Counted from the stretch's first letter, positions 52,919-62,663 are shown. The stretch: 64,000 nucleotides of DNA from Mycobacterium asiaticum (GCF_001673635.1 NZ_LZMH01000055.1:88132-152131); one strand, 5' to 3'. Numbers and translations: made by a program. Notes: generated from the letters alone by a model not told the origin.

Positions 52919-54013
52919 TCAGGTGACCGGCAGATCCACCAGGGCGGCCAGCCGGGAGCGGTGCATGTAGGCCGTACCGAACGCGAGCTGGTCGCTCTTG
53001 GCCCGCTTGAGGAACAGATGCGCCGGATACTCCCACGTCATCCCGATACCGCCGTGCAGCTGCACGCATTCCTCGGCGGCATGTACGGCCGCCCCGCTGC
53101 AAAAGGCCTGCGCGAGGGATGCCGCGGTGGCCGCGTCGGCGTCGCCGCGTGCGCTGGTGTCGGCGGCGTAGCGGGCCGCCGTCGTCATCGAGCCGACTTC
53201 GAACCACAGATCGGCCAACCGATGCTTGATCGCCTGGTACGAGCCGATCGCGCGGCCGAACTGCTTGCGCTCCTTGGCGTAGGCCAGCGTCGTCTCGAAG
53301 CACCACTGGGCCAGCCCGAGTTGCTCGGAAGCCAGTAGCGCCGCGCCCGTCTGCAGCGCCGCGGCCAGCACCTCCGGGCCGGCCCCGACGCGAGTGGACG
53401 ACGCGCCCGCGAAGCGCACGTCGGCCAGCGGGCGGGTCATGTCCAGAGCCAGCACCGGGGACACCTCGACGCCGCCGTCGGCAACCGAAACGGTGTGCAG
53501 CTCGACCCCTTCGTCCCCGACCACCGGCACCACCAGCACGTCGGCCGCTGCGGCACCGGCGACGCTGGTGACCTGCCCGGTCAAGCCGTCGGACCCGGAC
53601 GTCACCCCCGCCGGCACTTCCCACGGCGCGGTGGACAGTGGCACTGCCAGCGCCGCGGTGACCTCACATGCGGCCAGCGCCGGCAGGGTCTCGGTGTCAC
53701 CGGCAACCGTCAGCGCCACGGTGGCCAGCACGGCGCTGGGCAGGAACGGAACCGGTGCCACGGCCCGCCCGATCTCTTCCATCACCACGGCGGCCTCACG
53801 GACGGTCGCGCCGGCGCCGCCGAGCGATTCGGGCACCAGCAGCCCGGCCAGCCCGAGTTCGGTGCTGAGAGTTCGCCAGAGCCCGGAAAAGTCCGGTGGC
53901 GGCGAATCATAGGATTTGGCAACCTCTTCCAGCGGACACCGGTCGGCAAACAGTTGCCGCACACTGTCCCGCAGCGCGTCTTCGGTGTCGGAGTAGAGCA
54001 GGTCGACGCTCAT
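52919..54013 (-). CDS. Acyl-CoA dehydrogenase, small/partner subunit type
   Basis: A 364-residue acyl-CoA dehydrogenase. It keeps the FAD- and CoA-binding folds (GLAGLLVPESLGGAGATVREAAVVMEEIGRA, ERKQFGRAIGSYQAIKHRLADLWFEV, CVQLHGGIGMTWEYPAHLFLKRAKSDQLAFG). The middle beta-domain is shortened, with GDETETL-like Ala/Val-rich stretches, as in partners of heteromeric FadE pairs. ATG 54013 overlaps the preceding fadE by 4 bp. Likely forms an alpha2beta2 enzyme with it. Confidence 0.88.
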   Translation of the reverse strand: MSVDLLYSDTEDALRDSVRQLFADRCPLEEVAKSYDSPPPDFSGLWRTLSTELGLAGLLVPESLGGAGATVREAAVVMEEIGRAVAPVPFLPSAVLATVALTVAGDTETLPALAACEVTAALAVPLSTAPWEVPAGVTSGSDGLTGQVTSVAGAAAADVLVVPVVGDEGVELHTVSVADGGVEVSPVLALDMTRPLADVRFAGASSTRVGAGPEVLAAALQTGAALLASEQLGLAQWCFETTLAYAKERKQFGRAIGSYQAIKHRLADLWFEVGSMTTAARYAADTSARGDADAATAASLAQAFCSGAAVHAAEECVQLHGGIGMTWEYPAHLFLKRAKSDQLAFGTAYMHRSRLAALVDLPVT

Positions 54014-55203
54014 CGGGGCAGGTCCTTCCACGCGACGGACTTGTCGACCCGGTGCTCACCGGGGAGGCCCAGCACCCGCTCGGAGATGGTGTTGCGCAAG
54101 ATCTCGGAGGTGCCGCCCTCGATCGAGTTGCCCTTGGCCCGCAGGTACCGGTAGCCGGCCTCACGACCGGTCAGGTCGACGATCTCCGGTCGGCGCAACG
54201 TCCAATCGTCGTAGCGCAGCCCGTCTTCGCGATGCATTTCGATCTCAAACCCCGAAATCGCCTGCGCCAAGCGGGCAAACGCGATCTTCATGCCAGCGCC
54301 CTCGGGCCCGGGCTGGCCGGCGACGGCCTGCTGGCGCAACCGTTCGCCACTGAGCCGCAGTATCTCCGCTTCCACCCACAAGCGCATCAGTTCGTCGTGC
54401 ATCGCCGGGTCGCGCAGGCCCGGTTCTTTCCGCCATGCCTCGGTGACCTTGCCGATGTGGCCGCCTTCCCGCGGCGCTCCGGCGCGCGCGCCGATGGCGA
54501 TGCGCTCGTTGTTCAGGGTGGTGGTGGCTACCCGCCAGCCGCCGCCTTCGGGACCGAGCCGGTTGGCGTCGGGCACCCGCACGTCGGTGAGAAAGACCTC
54601 GTTGAACTCGGCCTCGCCGGTGATCTGGCGTAGGGGCCGAACCTCGACACCCGGTTGCGTCATGTCGCACAGGAAGTACGTCAGCCCGGCGTGTTTGGGC
54701 ACGGTCGGGTCGGTGCGCGCGACCAGGATCGCCATCTGCGCGTGTTGGGCCTGCGACGTCCACACCTTCTGGCCGTTGACGATCCAGTCGTCACCGTCGC
54801 GTACGGCGCGGGTTGCCACCGCCGCAAGGTCGGAACCGGCGCCGGGCTCGCTGAACAACTGGCAGTAGATCTGCTCGCCGGTAAACAAGGGCCGCAGGAA
54901 CTTTCGCTTCTGTTCATCGGTCCCGAAGGCCGCGATCGTCGGCGCGGCCATCCCCATACCGATGTAGTTCTTCGGGGTGCCGCCGATGGGTGCGCCGGCG
55001 TCGGCGAGTCTTGCGTCGACGCGTTCCTGAGCGGTCCGCGGCAGCCCCAACCCGCCGAATCCGACCGGCAGATGCACCCAGGCCAGGCCTGCGTCGAACT
55101 GGGCGCCGAGGAACTCCCGTGGATCATTGGTGGCCGGGTCGTGTGCGTCCAGCAGTTCCTGCACTCGCGCGTCTACGTCGACGTCGACTCCCGGCGCGCT
55201 CAC
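54010..55203 (-). CDS. Acyl-CoA dehydrogenase, catalytic subunit type
   Basis: A 397-residue acyl-CoA dehydrogenase. Conserved blocks: PKNYIGMGMAAPTIAAFGTDEQKRKFLRPLFTGEQIYCQLFSEPGAGSDLA, NGQKVWTSQAQHA, and C-terminal GNSIEGGTSEILRNTISERVLGLP with the conserved Gly-Gly-Thr-Ser-Glu. GTG 55203 overlaps the SDR stop (GTGA). Together with the next gene it resembles the FadE26/27- and FadE28/29-type heteromers used on sterol or branched acyl-CoAs. Substrate not readable from sequence. Confidence 0.88.
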   Translation of the reverse strand: MSAPGVDVDVDARVQELLDAHDPATNDPREFLGAQFDAGLAWVHLPVGFGGLGLPRTAQERVDARLADAGAPIGGTPKNYIGMGMAAPTIAAFGTDEQKRKFLRPLFTGEQIYCQLFSEPGAGSDLAAVATRAVRDGDDWIVNGQKVWTSQAQHAQMAILVARTDPTVPKHAGLTYFLCDMTQPGVEVRPLRQITGEAEFNEVFLTDVRVPDANRLGPEGGGWRVATTTLNNERIAIGARAGAPREGGHIGKVTEAWRKEPGLRDPAMHDELMRLWVEAEILRLSGERLRQQAVAGQPGPEGAGMKIAFARLAQAISGFEIEMHREDGLRYDDWTLRRPEIVDLTGREAGYRYLRAKGNSIEGGTSEILRNTISERVLGLPGEHRVDKSVAWKDLPR

Positions 55204-55976
55204 TGTCCACCGCCGGACTGGTAACCCTGCGCCGGGCCGAGCAGCAGTCCGCCGTCGATCACCAACGTCTCGCCGGTGATCCAGCTGGCCGCGTCCGAAA
55301 CCAGGAAAGCGACCGCCCCGGCCACGTCGTCGGGCTCGCCGATTCTGCCCAGCGCGATGGTTTGCCCCAGCGGGTCCTCGTGGTCCTTCCACAGCGCCTC
55401 GGCCAGCCTGGTGCGCACCACACCCGGGGCGATGGCGTTGACCCGCACCCGGGGTGAAAGTTCCAGCGCCAGTTGCTTGGTCACGTGGATCAGCGCCGCC
55501 TTCGTGGCGTTGTACATGCCCATGGCCGGCGATTGGTGCAAGCCGCCGATGGAGGCCGTGTTGACGATCGCCCCGCCGTGCTCACCCATGCCGGATTTGA
55601 CGACCATCGATGTCCACAGCAGCGGCGCCCACAGGTTGACGTCGAAGATCTTGGTGAAGCGGGCGTGGTCCTGATCGATCAGCGGACCGTAGGCGGGATT
55701 GGTTCCCGCGTTGTTCACCAGGATGTCCACCCGCCCGAAGCGCTCCAGGGTCAGGTCGACGCAGCGCCGGGCGGCATCCTCGTCAACCGCGTGCGCTCCG
55801 ACACCCAGGGCGCGGTCACCGACCTGAGCCGCGGCCGCGTCGGCGGCGTCCTGCTTGCGGGCGGTCAGCACGACGTTGGCGCCGGCCTCGGCCAGCTTCT
55901 GTGAGATTGCCAGACCGATGCCTCGTGAGGCGCCGGTGACGATCGCGGTGCGGCCGGTCAAATCCAAAGAAGTCAT
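55200..55976 (-). CDS. Short-chain dehydrogenase/reductase (FabG-like)
   Basis: A 258-residue SDR: TGASRGIG at 14-21, NNAG at 88-91, catalytic Ser142, Tyr155 and Lys159 (MYNATKAAL). It corresponds to Rv2766c. Probably a 3-hydroxyacyl-CoA or 3-oxoacyl reductase/dehydrogenase. First gene of a three-gene operon with two acyl-CoA dehydrogenases, joined by 4-bp overlaps. Confidence 0.9.
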   Translation of the reverse strand: MTSLDLTGRTAIVTGASRGIGLAISQKLAEAGANVVLTARKQDAADAAAAQVGDRALGVGAHAVDEDAARRCVDLTLERFGRVDILVNNAGTNPAYGPLIDQDHARFTKIFDVNLWAPLLWTSMVVKSGMGEHGGAIVNTASIGGLHQSPAMGMYNATKAALIHVTKQLALELSPRVRVNAIAPGVVRTRLAEALWKDHEDPLGQTIALGRIGEPDDVAGAVAFLVSDAASWITGETLVIDGGLLLGPAQGYQSGGGQ

Positions 55977-56037
55977 ATCGATACGCCCGATCTATTTTTC
56001 AGGTTTTCAACCCTGCCGCACGTGGTATGCGCCAGGT

Positions 56038-56385
56038 ATGTTAGCGAAACTAAACCTCATGAAACCACTGGTGGTGGCCGGGGCCGTCGCTGCAGCAATC
56101 GCCGCGGCGCCGATGGCGTCAGCCGACGTAGTCACGGCGGGCCCAGGCACTCCCAGTACCGGCATAACTCACTTCGTTCCGCTGGACCCGGGCGGTGGGG
56201 GCTGCGACCCCAATGGCAACTGCGGGTCGGGCGGCCTCGACGGCGGGCCCGGCGGCGGTCCCGGTGGCCAGGGCTGCATCCCGGGTGTCGGCTGCGGCAA
56301 CGGCGGCCAGTTCTGGGGTCCGGGTGGCATCCCGGGCGGCGAAGGCTGTCTGCCCGGCGTCGGCTGCGGCTCCGGTCACGCCTGA
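56038..56385 (+). CDS. Secreted Gly/Cys-rich small protein
   Basis: A 115-residue protein with a signal peptide (LVVAGAVAAAIAAAPMASA, cleavage near ASA-D). The mature part is glycine- and proline-rich and has three cysteine pairs spaced alike: CDPNGNC, CIPGVGC and CLPGVGC, in a repeat of type GGxPGGxGCxPGVGC. It likely forms disulfides outside the cell. Not recognised in M. tuberculosis. Good start ATG with GCCAGGT before it; ribosome-binding site weak. Convergent with the carboxylase gene. Confidence 0.75.
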   Translation: MLAKLNLMKPLVVAGAVAAAIAAAPMASADVVTAGPGTPSTGITHFVPLDPGGGGCDPNGNCGSGGLDGGPGGGPGGQGCIPGVGCGNGGQFWGPGGIPGGEGCLPGVGCGSGHA

Positions 56386-56411
56386 TACACGAGTCCTGAT
56401 ATCTGAACCGT

Positions 56412-59400
56412 TCAGAGTTCCCGAAGCCCGGTGATCCAGCTCCGGGACTCTGCCGGGTCGATCACGTCGTCGAGTTCGAACGTGGTGGCGGCGCGCAGCG
56501 CCTTGCCGTGCTGGTAGGCCGCGGCGACGAGCTTGTCGAACAGCGCCTGACGTTTCACTTCGTCGGCGGCAGCGGCCAATTCCTTGCTGAACCCAAGGCG
56601 CACAGCGCCTTCCAGGCCCATGCCGCCGATCTCCCCGGTGGGCCAGGCGACGGTGAACTGCGGCGCGCGGAACGAGCCGCCGGCCATGGCCATCGCGCCC
56701 AGACCGTAGCCCTTGCGCAGGATGATCATGCCGAACGGCACGGTCAGCCGGGCCCCATGGATGAACATCCGGCCGAAACGTCGCACCGCCGCGTCCTTCT
56801 CCGCTTCCGGCCCGACCATGAACCCGGGGGTATCGCACAGGGATATGACCGGCAGCCGGAAGGACTCGCACAGGGTGAGGAAGTCGCCGGCCTTGTCGGC
56901 CGCTTCGGCGTCGATCGCGCCGCCAAGATGGTGGCTGCTGTTGGCGACCAAGCCGTAGGGCGCGCCCTCGACCCGGACCAGTGCGGTGACGATGCCGACG
57001 CCATAGTCGGCCCGCAGTTCCAGCACCGAGTTGACGTCCACGATCGACTCGATCGCACGGTGCACGTCGTAGGCGCGTAACCGGTTCTGCGGCACCACAT
57101 GTCGGGCCAGCCGCGGATCGGGGGCTTGCCATTCCTGGTCGGCGCCCTGAAAGTAGGCCAGATACTGCTTTGCCAGCGCCACCGCATGCGCTTCGTCGCG
57201 GGCAACCAGATGCACCACGCCGTTGCGACGCTGTACGTCGATCGGCCCGATCGCTTCCGGTGGATACACGCCGAGCCCGCCGCCTTCGATCATCGCCGGC
57301 CCGCCCATCCCGATATTGGCATCCGGCGTCGCGATGATCACGTCGCAGACCCCGGCCAGCGCCGCGTTTCCGGCGAAGCAACGGCCGGAAACGATCGACA
57401 CCAACGGCACCGTGCCCGACAGCGCCGCCAGCATCCGAAAGGTGGGCACGTCCAGTCCGGCCATGCCCCCCACGTCGGTGTCGCCGGGCCGTCCGCCGCC
57501 GCCTTCGGCAAAGACCACCACCGGCAATCGTTTTCGGGTGGCGAGCTCGAAGACGCGGTCGGTCTTGGCGTGGTTACGCATGCCCTGCGTGCCGGCCAGG
57601 ACGGTGTAGTCGTAGGACACCACGACGGCCTGCGCGGCGTCGCGCCCGAACCGGTCGGCCCCGATCGTGGCGATGCCGGCCACCAGCCCGTCGGCCGGGG
57701 TGTTGGCGATCAGGTCCTCTTCGGAGCGTCGGCTGCGTTGTGCGGCGATCACCAGGGCGCCGTACTCGACGAAGCTGCCGGGGTCGACCAGGTCGGCGAT
57801 GTTCTCCCGGGCGGTCCGGCGACCTTGCTTGTGCCGCTTGGCCACGGCGGCTTCCCGCCCCTCGTCCAGGGTGACCAGGTGCCGTTGGCGCACTTCGTCG
57901 AGATCGGCGCGGGATTGGTCGAGATCGGTTTGGGCTGACTGCGATTGACCGCCTTCGCCGGCACCTGTGCGAGTGAACACCAGCAGCGGGTCTCCGGTGC
58001 CCACCACGTCGCCCGGGCGGACCAAGACGCGGACCGTCCGCAACGCCTCGGGCGCGGACAGGACGTGTTGCATCTTCATGGCCTCCAACACGACCGCTTG
58101 TCCGCCGGCACCGATGTCGACTCCTTCGGCGGCAACTTCGACGACCGTGCCCGCCAGCTGAGCGCGCAGCACCTCCTCGCCGGGGTAGAGCTCGACCCCG
58201 ACGGGGGTGTGGTGTTGCTGCGCGCGGGTTGTCGCCCGGGCAAGTTCGGGAAGTTTGTCGTCGAGGAAGCTGGTGGAGACCCCACCTCGCTGAACCTGGT
58301 CGTCCGCCAGCAACTCTCGCAGCAGGTCGATGTTGGTGGCGATACCTGCGACGGTGAACTCACCCAGAGCCGTGCGCGCCTTTCGAACGGCTGCGGCCAT
58401 CGAGTTGCCTCGCACGTGGGTGACGACCTTGGCGAGCAGCGAGTCGTACCGCGGGCTGGGAACGAGACCGGTCCGGCCGTAGGTGTCCACCCGCACCCCG
58501 GGACCGCTCGGCGGCGTGAACAGGGTCAGGGTGCCGGTCGCGGGCAGGACGGATCCGTCCGGTCCGAAAGTCTCCATATTGACTCGGGTCTGGATGGCGA
58601 TGCCGGTTCGCGCGGCGGGCTCACCGATGACTTCCGTTCCATCGGAGGCGATTCCGGATGGCAGGCCGAGCTGATAGTAGGACGCGCCGCGGGCGATGGC
58701 CAGCTGTATCGCCACCAGGTCGACGCCGGTGACTTCTTCGGTCACGGTGTGTTCCACCTGGATCCGCGGGTTGATCTCCAGGAAGACGAATTCATCGCCA
58801 CTGACCAGGAATTCGACGGTCGCCAGACCGCGGATGTTCACGCGTGCGCAAACGCGAGCCGCGGCCTGGTGCAGGGCACGCCGCAAATCGTCGGAAAGTG
58901 CGGGCGCGGGGGCGATTTCCACCAGCTTCTGGTAGCGGCGCTGGATGCTGCAGTCGCGGTCGCCCAGCGCCAGCGCGCGGGTTTGGTGGCCGACCGGTGC
59001 GGCCACGATCTGCACCTCGATGTGTCGCGCACCGGCTAGCAAGGCCTCGGCGAAGACCGACGGGTTGCCGAAGCCGAGTTGTGCCTCCGCGGAGCATTGG
59101 CGGTAGGCGTTGTCGATCTGGTCGGCCCGTTCGACCCTGCGCATCCCCCGCCCGCCGCCGCCGGCGAGGGCCTTGATCATGATCGGTCCACCCGTGCCGG
59201 CGAAGAAAGCGCGGACATCCTCGAGGCTGCTGGGCCCTTCGGTGGCGGCCAGCACGGGCACGCCGGCGGCGGTCGCGGCCGTGCGGGCCGACGACTTGTT
59301 TCCGACCAGCTCGAGTACATCGGCGTCAGGACCGACGAACGTGTAACCGGCCGAGGCGCAGGACCGGGCGAATTCGGCGTTCTCGCTGAGGAATCCGTAA

Positions 59401-59645
59401 CCGGGATGGATCAGCTGCGCGCCGCAGTCTTTGGCGGCCGCCAGGATCGCCGCCTGGTCCAGATAGGCCGGCACGCCGAGCGCTTCGTCGGCCGCGTGGA
59501 CGTGCGGGCTCTCGGCATCGTCGTCAGCGTAGATCGCGACGGTGTGGATACCCAATTCAGTTGCGGTGCGGATGATTCGAAGGGCAATCTCGCCGCGGTT
59601 CGCAATCAGCAGGGTGGTGTCGCCGTCGCGCGGTTGGGGCCGCAT
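56412..59645 (-). CDS. Single-chain long-chain acyl-CoA carboxylase (LCC)
   Basis: A 1077-residue fusion with all acyl-CoA carboxylase parts on one chain: biotin carboxylase (about 1-470; NRGEIALRIIRTA, GGGGRGMRRV, EFVFLEINPRIQVEHTVTE), BCCP with biotinyl Lys524 in EAMKM, and a carboxyltransferase (about 590-1077; GMAGLDVPTFRMLAALSGTVPLVSIVSGRCFAGNAA, then GGSFRAPQFTVAWPTGEIGGMGLEGAVRLGF). This domain order and length fit the single-chain LCC described in M. avium subsp. paratuberculosis, which carboxylates long-chain acyl-CoAs. ATG 59645 starts the conserved BC N-terminus. Confidence 0.92.
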   Translation of the reverse strand: MRPQPRDGDTTLLIANRGEIALRIIRTATELGIHTVAIYADDDAESPHVHAADEALGVPAYLDQAAILAAAKDCGAQLIHPGYGFLSENAEFARSCASAGYTFVGPDADVLELVGNKSSARTAATAAGVPVLAATEGPSSLEDVRAFFAGTGGPIMIKALAGGGGRGMRRVERADQIDNAYRQCSAEAQLGFGNPSVFAEALLAGARHIEVQIVAAPVGHQTRALALGDRDCSIQRRYQKLVEIAPAPALSDDLRRALHQAAARVCARVNIRGLATVEFLVSGDEFVFLEINPRIQVEHTVTEEVTGVDLVAIQLAIARGASYYQLGLPSGIASDGTEVIGEPAARTGIAIQTRVNMETFGPDGSVLPATGTLTLFTPPSGPGVRVDTYGRTGLVPSPRYDSLLAKVVTHVRGNSMAAAVRKARTALGEFTVAGIATNIDLLRELLADDQVQRGGVSTSFLDDKLPELARATTRAQQHHTPVGVELYPGEEVLRAQLAGTVVEVAAEGVDIGAGGQAVVLEAMKMQHVLSAPEALRTVRVLVRPGDVVGTGDPLLVFTRTGAGEGGQSQSAQTDLDQSRADLDEVRQRHLVTLDEGREAAVAKRHKQGRRTARENIADLVDPGSFVEYGALVIAAQRSRRSEEDLIANTPADGLVAGIATIGADRFGRDAAQAVVVSYDYTVLAGTQGMRNHAKTDRVFELATRKRLPVVVFAEGGGGRPGDTDVGGMAGLDVPTFRMLAALSGTVPLVSIVSGRCFAGNAALAGVCDVIIATPDANIGMGGPAMIEGGGLGVYPPEAIGPIDVQRRNGVVHLVARDEAHAVALAKQYLAYFQGADQEWQAPDPRLARHVVPQNRLRAYDVHRAIESIVDVNSVLELRADYGVGIVTALVRVEGAPYGLVANSSHHLGGAIDAEAADKAGDFLTLCESFRLPVISLCDTPGFMVGPEAEKDAAVRRFGRMFIHGARLTVPFGMIILRKGYGLGAMAMAGGSFRAPQFTVAWPTGEIGGMGLEGAVRLGFSKELAAAADEVKRQALFDKLVAAAYQHGKALRAATTFELDDVIDPAESRSWITGLREL

Positions 59646-59801
59646 ACGGCATACGTTACGGCCTGCCTCAGAAGGTCCCATCCCCGCCGTCCATTTGTGC
59701 ATCACGATCGAAATTGCCGCGGCGTAGCTACGACTACGCACGCCGGACTGACGTGATGACAATCGTCGTCCCGAGGACAACTCAGGGGCGATGTGCCGCG
59801 T

Positions 59802-61343
59802 TCAGCGCAGGGCTTGACTCCACTGCACCTGCTCGCGGAGCTTGCCCTTGAGCAGCTTTCCGCCGGCGTTGCGCGGCAGGGGCGCCGCCGTCACGGTGAT
59901 GTACTGCGGGATCTTGTAATCGGCCAGTTGTTCGCGGCAGTGTTCGAGCACCGCCGGCACGTCGACCTCTTCGCCGACGAGCACCGCACCGACCTTCTCG
60001 CCCATCACCTCGTCGGGTACCGCGAGGACGCAGGCGTCGGCGACCCCGGGGGCTGCCAGCAGCGCGGCCTCGACCTCGACGCTGGAGATGTTCTCACCGC
60101 CGCGGTTGATGATGTCCTTGAGCCGGTCGACGATGTGCACCCGTCCCGCGTCGTCGACGCGAACCACGTCGCCGGTGTGCAGCCAACCGTCCACGAATGT
60201 GGCCGCGGTCGCATCGGGCCGATTCCAGTAGCCGGCGGTGACGTTGGCGCCTCGGGCAACCAATTCGCCGATCAGGTCACCGGAACCGTCGTCGAGTGGA
60301 ATTACCCCGAGATCCACCGAGGGCGCGGGGTAGCCCACCGAGTCGGCGTGCTCGACCGCCTCTGCGTCCGGCAACACCGTCATCACGGATGCGGTCTCGG
60401 TCATCCCGTACCCGTTGAACACGGTGGCTTGCGGGAAGGCGTTCTTGACCGAGCGCACCAGGGAGGGTGCAATGGGCGCACCGCCGTAACCGACCCAGCG
60501 CACCCCGGAAACGTCGGCGGCCGCGAAGTCCCTGTGCCGCAACAGGAGGGCGTAGATCGCCGGTACCGTCACCATGACCGAAATTCGCTCCGCGGCCAGC
60601 GTTGCGACAAGCTGGTCAAGATTGAGCGCGGGCATGATGACCGCCGCTCCGCCGACTGCGGTGGCCGCCAATAGTTGTGAGTTGCACCCGGTTACGTGGA
60701 ACAGCGGCACCGAGATGAGGGTGCGCATGTCTTCACCGATGTCCCTGGGTTGGTTGAGGCACCGGACACCGTTCTCGGTGTTGGTGACGAAGGCTTCATG
60801 GGTGGTCGGCACCCCTTTCGGGTGCCCGGTGGTGCCGGAGGTGTAGAACAGCGCGGCAACGTCGGTGCGGTCGAGTTGTTCGGTCACATAAGGGCGTCCG
60901 TCGGGCATCGGACTGTCCGGGGCGAGGTCGATGCGCGCGCCGGCGTCGGAGAGGACGAACTCGACCTCCGGCTGCGCCGACCTGGTGTTGACAGCGACGG
61001 CGATGCCGCCGGCCATCACCGTGCCCCAGAAAGCAAGCACCCAATTGATGCCCGCGGGGTGGCGCACCGCGACGCGTTCGCCCCGCTGCAACCCGGCCGC
61101 GCGCAGTCCGCCGGCAACTCGCGATGCGCGGTCCCACAACTGCCGGTAGGTCAGCCGATCCGACCCGAGCTCGACCACGGCTTCACTGTCCGGGCGGTCT
61201 TTGACCTGTTGAGCGAGCAGGTCGAGCAGGGTGGGCGGGATCCCGTCGTAGTGCGGGACGTGGGCGTCGTCGACGGTGATCCCGGATCGCTGGAATGGGT
61301 TGTGGCTACGGGAAATTTCAATGACGGGGGCATTGGGAGCCAT
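59802..61343 (-). CDS. Acyl-CoA synthetase / AMP-ligase (FadD family)
   Basis: A 513-residue class I adenylate-forming enzyme. The AMP-binding P-loop YTSGTTGHPKG, NGYGMTETAS, and the A8 region GWLHTGDVVRVDDAG, plus catalytic Lys near KLLKGKLREQV are all present. It activates an acyl or aryl acid as acyl-AMP then acyl-CoA. It lies 156 bp upstream of the carboxylase and 29 bp from the divergent thioesterase gene. The substrate is unknown. Confidence 0.9.
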   Translation of the reverse strand: MAPNAPVIEISRSHNPFQRSGITVDDAHVPHYDGIPPTLLDLLAQQVKDRPDSEAVVELGSDRLTYRQLWDRASRVAGGLRAAGLQRGERVAVRHPAGINWVLAFWGTVMAGGIAVAVNTRSAQPEVEFVLSDAGARIDLAPDSPMPDGRPYVTEQLDRTDVAALFYTSGTTGHPKGVPTTHEAFVTNTENGVRCLNQPRDIGEDMRTLISVPLFHVTGCNSQLLAATAVGGAAVIMPALNLDQLVATLAAERISVMVTVPAIYALLLRHRDFAAADVSGVRWVGYGGAPIAPSLVRSVKNAFPQATVFNGYGMTETASVMTVLPDAEAVEHADSVGYPAPSVDLGVIPLDDGSGDLIGELVARGANVTAGYWNRPDATAATFVDGWLHTGDVVRVDDAGRVHIVDRLKDIINRGGENISSVEVEAALLAAPGVADACVLAVPDEVMGEKVGAVLVGEEVDVPAVLEHCREQLADYKIPQYITVTAAPLPRNAGGKLLKGKLREQVQWSQALR

Positions 61344-61372
61344 GCCCGCACCTCGCTCTCGGGTGTCCTATC

Positions 61373-62215
61373 GTGATACCGGTGACCATCGACGATGCCG
61401 CCATCATGCCCGAGGCGTTCTTCACTGTCGACGGTGGTTCCTATCTGCCGGGTCCGATGACGCGCGGGCCGTGGGGTGCGGCGATGGGCGGTCAGATCGT
61501 CGGTGGCCTATTGGGTTGGGGTATCGAGCAAACCGGCTTGGACCCGGAGTTCGTGCCGGCCCGGATCACCGTCGACCTGCTGCGCCCGGCACTGCTCGAG
61601 CCGGTGCAGATCCAGACTTCGGTGCAGCGCGAAGGCCGACGCATCAAGCTCATCGACGGTGCGTTGCTGCAAAACGGCAGGACCGTCGCCCGAGCCGGCG
61701 CGCTGTTCCTCCGGCAGGGCGAGCATCCCGACGGAGAGGTGTGGACGGCCCCGGTGCAAATGCCACCGCTGCCGAACAGCTCCGCGGGCTTCGGAACCGA
61801 CATGCCGTTCCTGATCTGGGGCTACGGTGCGACCCAGGCGGGTAATCCCGGTATCGCGGCGGGCGAATGGGAACAGGCGCACTCGCAGAAATTCGCCTGG
61901 ACGCGGCTCTTCCGCCCCATGGTGCACGGGTTTGCACTGACCCCGCTGACGCGCCTGGCTTTCGTCGGCGACGTGACAAGTTCGCTAACCCACTGGGGCA
62001 CGGTCGGATTGCGTTACATCAACGCCGACTACACGGTGACCGCCAGCCGGCTCCCGGACGGCGAGTACATCGGCTTGGCGGCGCAGAGTCACTTCGGCGC
62101 TGCCGGCGTCGCCACCGGCAGCGCGATACTGTTCGACCGGCACGGTCCCTTCGGCACCAGTTCGGCGTTGGCGCTGGGCCAGCCCGCCGACGCGTTCCGG
62201 CCGACTTACACCTAG
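61373..62215 (+). CDS. Acyl-CoA thioesterase-like (double hot-dog) protein
   Basis: About 280 residues with a TesB/acyl-CoA thioesterase II-like pattern in two halves: GPWGAAMGGQIVGGLLGWGIEQT, ITVDLLRPALLEPVQIQTSVQREGRRI, and a second hot-dog beginning about residue 165. The start is uncertain: GTG 61373 leaves only 29 bp to the divergent fadD, and GTG 61382 or ATG 61406 are possible. It would hydrolyse acyl-CoA. Its stop overlaps that of the flavodoxin gene. Confidence 0.8.
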   Translation: MIPVTIDDAAIMPEAFFTVDGGSYLPGPMTRGPWGAAMGGQIVGGLLGWGIEQTGLDPEFVPARITVDLLRPALLEPVQIQTSVQREGRRIKLIDGALLQNGRTVARAGALFLRQGEHPDGEVWTAPVQMPPLPNSSAGFGTDMPFLIWGYGATQAGNPGIAAGEWEQAHSQKFAWTRLFRPMVHGFALTPLTRLAFVGDVTSSLTHWGTVGLRYINADYTVTASRLPDGEYIGLAAQSHFGAAGVATGSAILFDRHGPFGTSSALALGQPADAFRPTYT

Positions 62216-62663
62216 TCCATCAGTTGCGCGGCGACGGTCGCACCGAGTTCCCAGCACGATTGCAAGTCATCTTTGCTCGGCTTACCCGAAATCCGCACAT
62301 ACTCGGCGGCTTTCACCCAGCCCAGTCCGGCGGTGATCCCGTCCACCGCGCGCTCGGCACCCTCGGTGCCCTCGTTGCCGTGCAGATACAGGCCAAACGG
62401 CCGCCCCCGGGTGGAATCGAGCAGCTGGTAGTAGCTCTGATCGAAGGCGTGCTTCAGCGCGCCGCTGATGTACCCGAGATTCGCCGGGCTTCCGAGCAGG
62501 TAGCCGTCGGCTTCCAGCATCTCGACCGGGGAGACCGTCAGCGCTGGTCGTCTGATCACCTCGACACCTTCGATGTCGGGATCGGTCGCCCCGGCCAGCG
62601 CCGCCTCGAGCATCTCCTGGCAATGCGGGGACGGCGTGTGGTGGATGATCAGCAGCTTCTTGG

